A DNA stretch of 8,367 bases from Promethearchaeota archaeon (GTDB taxonomy: Archaea; Asgardarchaeota; Lokiarchaeia; Sigyniarchaeales; SOKP01): contig JAUWNA010000068.1 of the NCBI GenBank assembly GCA_030612905.1, forward strand, positions 1 to 8,367, read 5' to 3'. The notes under the pieces are model-generated. The model worked only from the letters and a program-made list of their open reading frames with translations, had not been told where the DNA came from and did not search any database. This document shows, one piece after another, positions 6,158 to 8,367 of this stretch. The position numbers and the translations under genes were made by a program. The first letter of the stretch is position 1, and each line of letters opens with the position of its first letter.

Positions 6158-6211
6158 GTTTTTCTCATTTCTGATTCGTTCGATTTTTCAATTTCCTATT
6201 GTAATACTAAT
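6158..6211. repeat. Direct repeat, copy B
   Basis: Partner of the copy at 5277-5330: 45 identical bases (6158-6202), then two mismatches and seven more identical bases. Its last base is the first base of the TAA complement that ends the flavin reductase gene, so the element abuts that coding region exactly. It lies 100 bp before the MNT start. The two copies begin 881 bp apart and enclose only the MNT/HEPN genes. Confidence 0.95.
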
Positions 6212-6771
6212 TAGGATCTCACAGAGAACGCTTGTTTTTCAAGCGGTTCTTTAACCAAGCCATAATAATTACCTGCGATGTATACAACTTGGTCCTGCTT
6301 TAACGGATCTAGTGTTTTACCGGTTAATTTTTCCTCATCGACATGAACTGCCAAAACTTCACCTAAGTAAATTATGTGACTGCCATGCTTTATTTTTTTG
6401 ATGACTTTACATTCGATATTAATTGGGAATTCTTTAACGAGTGGTACCTCCACTTCCGAGCCTTTTTGCTTCGTTAAATTAAGTTCTTTCCATTTATCTA
6501 CTTTCTTCCCCGTTCTCGTTCCACAGAAATCCATCTCTCTAATTTGGTTTGCGTTCGGAACGTTAACCACGAATTCTTCCGATTTTTCAATTAGGGAATA
6601 CGAGTGTCTTGATGGTCGAATAGAAACGGAGATTACAGGCGGTTCAGATACTACTCGAGCAACCCACGCAAGTGTTATGAGATTTGCTTCGTCCCATTTA
6701 CCTACCGAAACAACAACGGCAGGAGATACGATCGGAGTGGTTGTTTTATTAATTTGTATCTTCATAAGCAT
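6211..6771 (-). CDS. Flavin reductase-like, FMN-binding split-barrel protein
   Basis: A 186-residue protein of the flavin reductase-like (DIM6/NTAB) family. Members bind FMN and transfer hydride from NAD(P)H or act as flavoprotein redox partners. Family landmarks in order: TTPIVSPAVVVSVGKWDEANLI, WVARVVSEPPVISVSIRP (38-53), a helix with EFVVNVPNANQI, DFCGTRTGKKVDK (81-93) and HIIYLGEVLAVHV. The ATG at 6769-6771 overlaps the stop of the upstream enoyl-CoA hydratase as TAATG, so translation is probably coupled; a second ATG six bases later (6763-6765) is an alternative start. Co-expression with an acyl-CoA enzyme suggests a redox role linked to that pathway, but the substrate is not evident. 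Confidence 0.88.
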   Translation of the reverse strand: MLMKIQINKTTTPIVSPAVVVSVGKWDEANLITLAWVARVVSEPPVISVSIRPSRHSYSLIEKSEEFVVNVPNANQIREMDFCGTRTGKKVDKWKELNLTKQKGSEVEVPLVKEFPINIECKVIKKIKHGSHIIYLGEVLAVHVDEEKLTGKTLDPLKQDQVVYIAGNYYGLVKEPLEKQAFSVRS

Positions 6772-7604
6772 TAATCAACCCAAAAATCTTTTGCCATTCG
6801 TCTTCTTGTTTGCCATAAACCATCCTTTTCAGTGAATCCAATTATACCTTTACCTTGATCAGCGTCTTTTATTTTCCACATTCCGCTAACAGCCCCAGTT
6901 AAAGCACCAGATAATACTTCAAAGCCTTGGGCTGTATACAAATCGCATTCTACTCCACGATTTATGATAAATTTAAGTTGACGCATACCTTGCTGGTTTT
7001 TGGATTTAAGCACATCCAATAACAGTTCTACTTCGGTATCCAGTCGATCGTTGGGCACAACCCGGTTCCATAGATTCCATTCTACTGCCCTTTTCCCAGA
7101 GTGGAGCGCGCCGATAAGATTAATTTCTTTAGCTCTCCTTCGACCTATAAGTCGAGCTAACCGCGTAGTACCGCCCCATCCGGGAGTTATCCCAACATCT
7201 ACTTCGGGCATGCCCCATTTCGAGCGCTCGGTGGCAATTACAAAATCACATACCATAGTAATTTCCAAGCCGCCACCTACCGCGAAGCCGTCTACCGCTG
7301 CAATTGTGATTTTATCCAGTTCCTCGAGTTGATTAGCCATATTCTGGTAATATCGCACCCGTCTTGTTATATCATTTGCATTTCCCCACTTAATCATTTC
7401 TTTAATGTCATCGCCCACGCAGAAGTTATCCCCTGCCCCCTTGATAACTACGAATTTGAGTTTTGTAGATTGTCTTACTATTTCTATAACAGTAACTATC
7501 TCTTCAGAAAGCTTCATGCTTAATGCATTCATGGCATCAGGTCGATTGAGCGTTATCCAAGCCACTTGGTCCGTCTCATTATAAATTAAATTTTCGAATT
7601 TCAT
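6771..7604 (-). CDS. Enoyl-CoA hydratase/isomerase family (crotonase) protein
   Basis: A 277-residue crotonase-fold enzyme, normal to slightly long for the family. The oxyanion-hole segments are GDNFCVGDDI (58-67) and VDGFAVGGGLEI (104-115). Both acid residues of true hydratases are present, E114 in GGGLE and E134 in MPEVDVGITPGWGG. It can therefore plausibly add water to trans-2-enoyl-CoA (for example crotonyl-CoA to 3-hydroxybutyryl-CoA), although crotonases are catalytically diverse. The C-terminal part (GFTEKDGLWQTRRRM) is close to the usual trimer-forming tail. It is first in an operon with the flavin reductase-like gene, behind a TATA-like box. With the synthetase and thiolase at the window ends it fits short-chain acyl-CoA metabolism. 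Confidence 0.92.
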   Translation of the reverse strand: MKFENLIYNETDQVAWITLNRPDAMNALSMKLSEEIVTVIEIVRQSTKLKFVVIKGAGDNFCVGDDIKEMIKWGNANDITRRVRYYQNMANQLEELDKITIAAVDGFAVGGGLEITMVCDFVIATERSKWGMPEVDVGITPGWGGTTRLARLIGRRRAKEINLIGALHSGKRAVEWNLWNRVVPNDRLDTEVELLLDVLKSKNQQGMRQLKFIINRGVECDLYTAQGFEVLSGALTGAVSGMWKIKDADQGKGIIGFTEKDGLWQTRRRMAKDFWVD

Positions 7605-7626
7605 AATATATTCTTAATTCTATACA

Positions 7627-7640
7627 AATATAAATATAAT
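7627..7640 (-). promoter_or_regulatory. TATA-like box of the hydratase operon
   Basis: On the minus strand ATTATATTTATATT lies about 23-36 bases before the ATG at 7604. That is where an archaeal TATA box would sit for a leaderless or near-leaderless transcript. No Shine-Dalgarno site lies between, which agrees with leaderless translation. The prediction is by position and sequence only. Confidence 0.4.
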
Positions 7641-7672
7641 CAGAAAAAATCTTATTCTTCGACTACGATGAT

Positions 7673-7897
7673 TTAATTTAAAATTTTAACCATGTGAGTG
7701 ACTTCCTTAAAACCAGCAGAGCGAGTTAATAAACCATAATTTTTTGTCTTATGTATAGTAAATCCAATTGTTTCATACAACTTTTTTGCTAGTGGATTGG
7801 TATCAACCACAGTGAGTTTTAAATTTTTATATCCCCTACTTTTGGCAAAAATAATAATATTATATATAAGTTTAGTCCCTATCTTCTTTCCTCTCAT
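7673..7897 (-). CDS. GNAT acetyltransferase, residual C-terminal frame
   Basis: The longest intact piece of the broken GNAT gene described in the overlapping pseudogene entry; a gene caller would probably report this 74-residue frame. It starts with the acetyl-CoA pyrophosphate loop RGKKIGTKL and continues through LTVVDTNPLAKKLYETIGF, the late strand and helix of the GNAT core. The ATG at 7897 is internal to the family domain: thirteen further in-frame codons upstream (DELELTTISVQKE, from 7936) are also GNAT sequence. It is unlikely to be functional alone because the N-terminal strands and helices are missing. Confidence 0.55.
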   Translation of the reverse strand: MRGKKIGTKLIYNIIIFAKSRGYKNLKLTVVDTNPLAKKLYETIGFTIHKTKNYGLLTRSAGFKEVTHMVKILN

Positions 7898-8067
7898 CTC
7901 TTTCTGGACTGAAATCGTAGTTAATTCTAATTCATCTTTTTTAATTGTGTTCCTGCTATTCCAACTAAGTTAATCATTAAAAACTAAAATAATATTTAAT
8001 AATGTTCTGTCTCAGTCTAATTTCCCTTTGATTAAGATTTTGAGTATATATCCAATATTACTAAGTA
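7673..8067 (-). pseudogene. GNAT acetyltransferase pseudogene, multiply frameshifted
   Basis: Reading across frames rebuilds one GNAT protein. 8067-7999 gives VILDIYSKS and TETEHY, with in-frame TAA (8032-8034) and TAG (8017-8019). 7996-7973 gives NIILVFND. 7971-7939 gives NLVGIAGTQLK. 7936-7673 gives DELELTTISVQKEMRGKKIG and the C-terminal half. The joins need one missing base near 7998, one extra T at 7972 and one A missing from an A6 run (7937-7942). The pieces follow the GNAT order: first helix, strands 2-4 (LVFND, LVGIAGT), RGKKIGTKL loop, DTNPLAKKLYETIGF. Three frameshifts plus two nonsense codons exceed simple sequencing noise, so the gene is dead. Its former substrate is unknown. No N-terminus was recognised beyond 8067. 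Confidence 0.75.
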
Positions 8068-8102
8068 TTAAAATAAAGTTAATTAATAAAAATACATTAA
8101 AT

Positions 8103-8112
8103 TCTATAAAAT
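8103..8112 (+). promoter_or_regulatory. Candidate TATA-like box of the thiolase gene
   Basis: TCTATAAAAT lies 35-44 bases before the thiolase ATG. A transcript starting about 25 bases downstream would have a short leader holding the GTGA at 8137-8140, which could pair with the end of 16S rRNA. AT-rich surroundings make the call tentative. Confidence 0.3.
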
Positions 8113-8146
8113 TTCATAAGAAATAATAAGAAGTTAGTGAAGATGA

Positions 8147-8367
8147 ATGGCAGATCTAGTAAGTATGTATGAAAAATATTTTAAAGACCCAAAACGGGAA
8201 CCTGTATTAGTTGATTATGTGCGAACGCCAATAGGGCGGAGAAAAGGTACTATAGGTCGACATAGAGGCGATGATTTAGTTGTACATTGTTATCGCACAA
8301 TTATAAATCGTAACGATTTTGACGTAAATATAATTGGGGATTCTATTATATCTTGCAATAGTCAAAT
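8147..8367 (+). CDS. Thiolase (acetyl-CoA acyltransferase), 3'-partial
   Basis: The first 73 codons of a thiolase-family protein that runs off the right edge. After a 20-residue lead (MADLVSMYEKYFKDPKREPV) comes the characteristic first strand LVDYVRTPIGRRKGTIGRHR with DDLVVHC, then DVNIIGDSIISCNSQ, which matches the conserved 'D-x-I-x-G/S-C-x-x-Q' region of thiolases. The nucleophilic cysteine, about residue 90 in the family, lies beyond the window, so catalytic competence cannot be judged. Thiolases join two acetyl-CoA into acetoacetyl-CoA or split 3-ketoacyl-CoA. ATG 8147 is chosen because the overlapping ATG at 8143 runs into a stop at once, and GTGA lies seven bases upstream. It is divergent from the GNAT/hydratase side. 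Confidence 0.88.
   Translation, partial: MADLVSMYEKYFKDPKREPVLVDYVRTPIGRRKGTIGRHRGDDLVVHCYRTIINRNDFDVNIIGDSIISCNSQ

Noticed and set aside
5277..6211. CRISPR array or terminal inverted repeats of an insertion sequence
   Set aside because: There are only two repeat copies, 881 bp apart and in direct orientation, with genes between them and no transposase or cas gene.
6398..6835. 145-codon plus-strand open frame across the flavin reductase gene
   Set aside because: It lies antisense to a well-supported gene, has no recognisable domain and reads like a shadow frame (S/T/F-rich).
7000..7332. 110-codon plus-strand open frame inside the enoyl-CoA hydratase gene
   Set aside because: It is antisense to a gene with intact catalytic motifs; low-complexity serine-rich translation; no homology recognised.

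Overview
The window looks archaeal. The DNA is AT-rich, intergenic gaps are T-rich, Shine-Dalgarno sites are weak or absent, and TATA-like boxes sit about 25-40 bp before some starts. The mix of acyl-CoA enzymes, zinc-free MDR oxidoreductases, a cold-shock protein, toxin-antitoxin (TA) modules and much gene decay would suit an Asgard (Promethearchaeota/Lokiarchaeia-like) archaeon. That placement is an inference from gene style; no marker gene here proves it.

Layout. (1) 1-1679 (+): an acetoacetyl-CoA synthetase cut by the left edge. (2) 1680-3896 (-): two tandem zinc-free MDR (quinone oxidoreductase-like) genes in one operon, with the C-terminal stump of an HxlR-type regulator just after them (1761-1895). 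(3) 4005-4139 (+): a 45-codon remnant of a second acetoacetyl-CoA synthetase, its stop aligned with the catalytic lysine codon. (4) 4261-4697 (+): a small antitoxin/ParE-RelE pair whose toxin lacks its usual C-terminal strand. (5) 4908-5198 (-): a cold-shock protein with a glycine-arginine tail and a TTG start. (6) 5390-6058 (-): an MNT nucleotidyltransferase and a HEPN (HepT-like) RNase toxin split in two ORFs by an ATGA overlap. A perfect 45-bp direct repeat lies on each side of this module. (7) 6211-7604 (-): enoyl-CoA hydratase and flavin reductase-like genes overlapping by one base. (8) 7673-about 8067 (-): a GNAT acetyltransferase broken by three frameshifts and two stops. (9) 8147-8367 (+): the start of a thiolase, cut by the right edge.

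Acetoacetyl-CoA synthetase, enoyl-CoA hydratase and thiolase all act on short acyl-CoA or acetoacetyl-CoA, so the two ends of the window fit one theme of short-chain acyl-CoA metabolism. The middle (about 1.7-6.2 kb) is accessory: redox genes, two TA modules, a long repeat pair and several decaying genes. The most notable signals are the decayed synthetase duplicate, the repeat-bracketed MNT/HEPN cassette with its split toxin, and the reconstructible GNAT wreck. No wholly new system is evident. No rRNA, tRNA, CRISPR array or transposase gene was seen.
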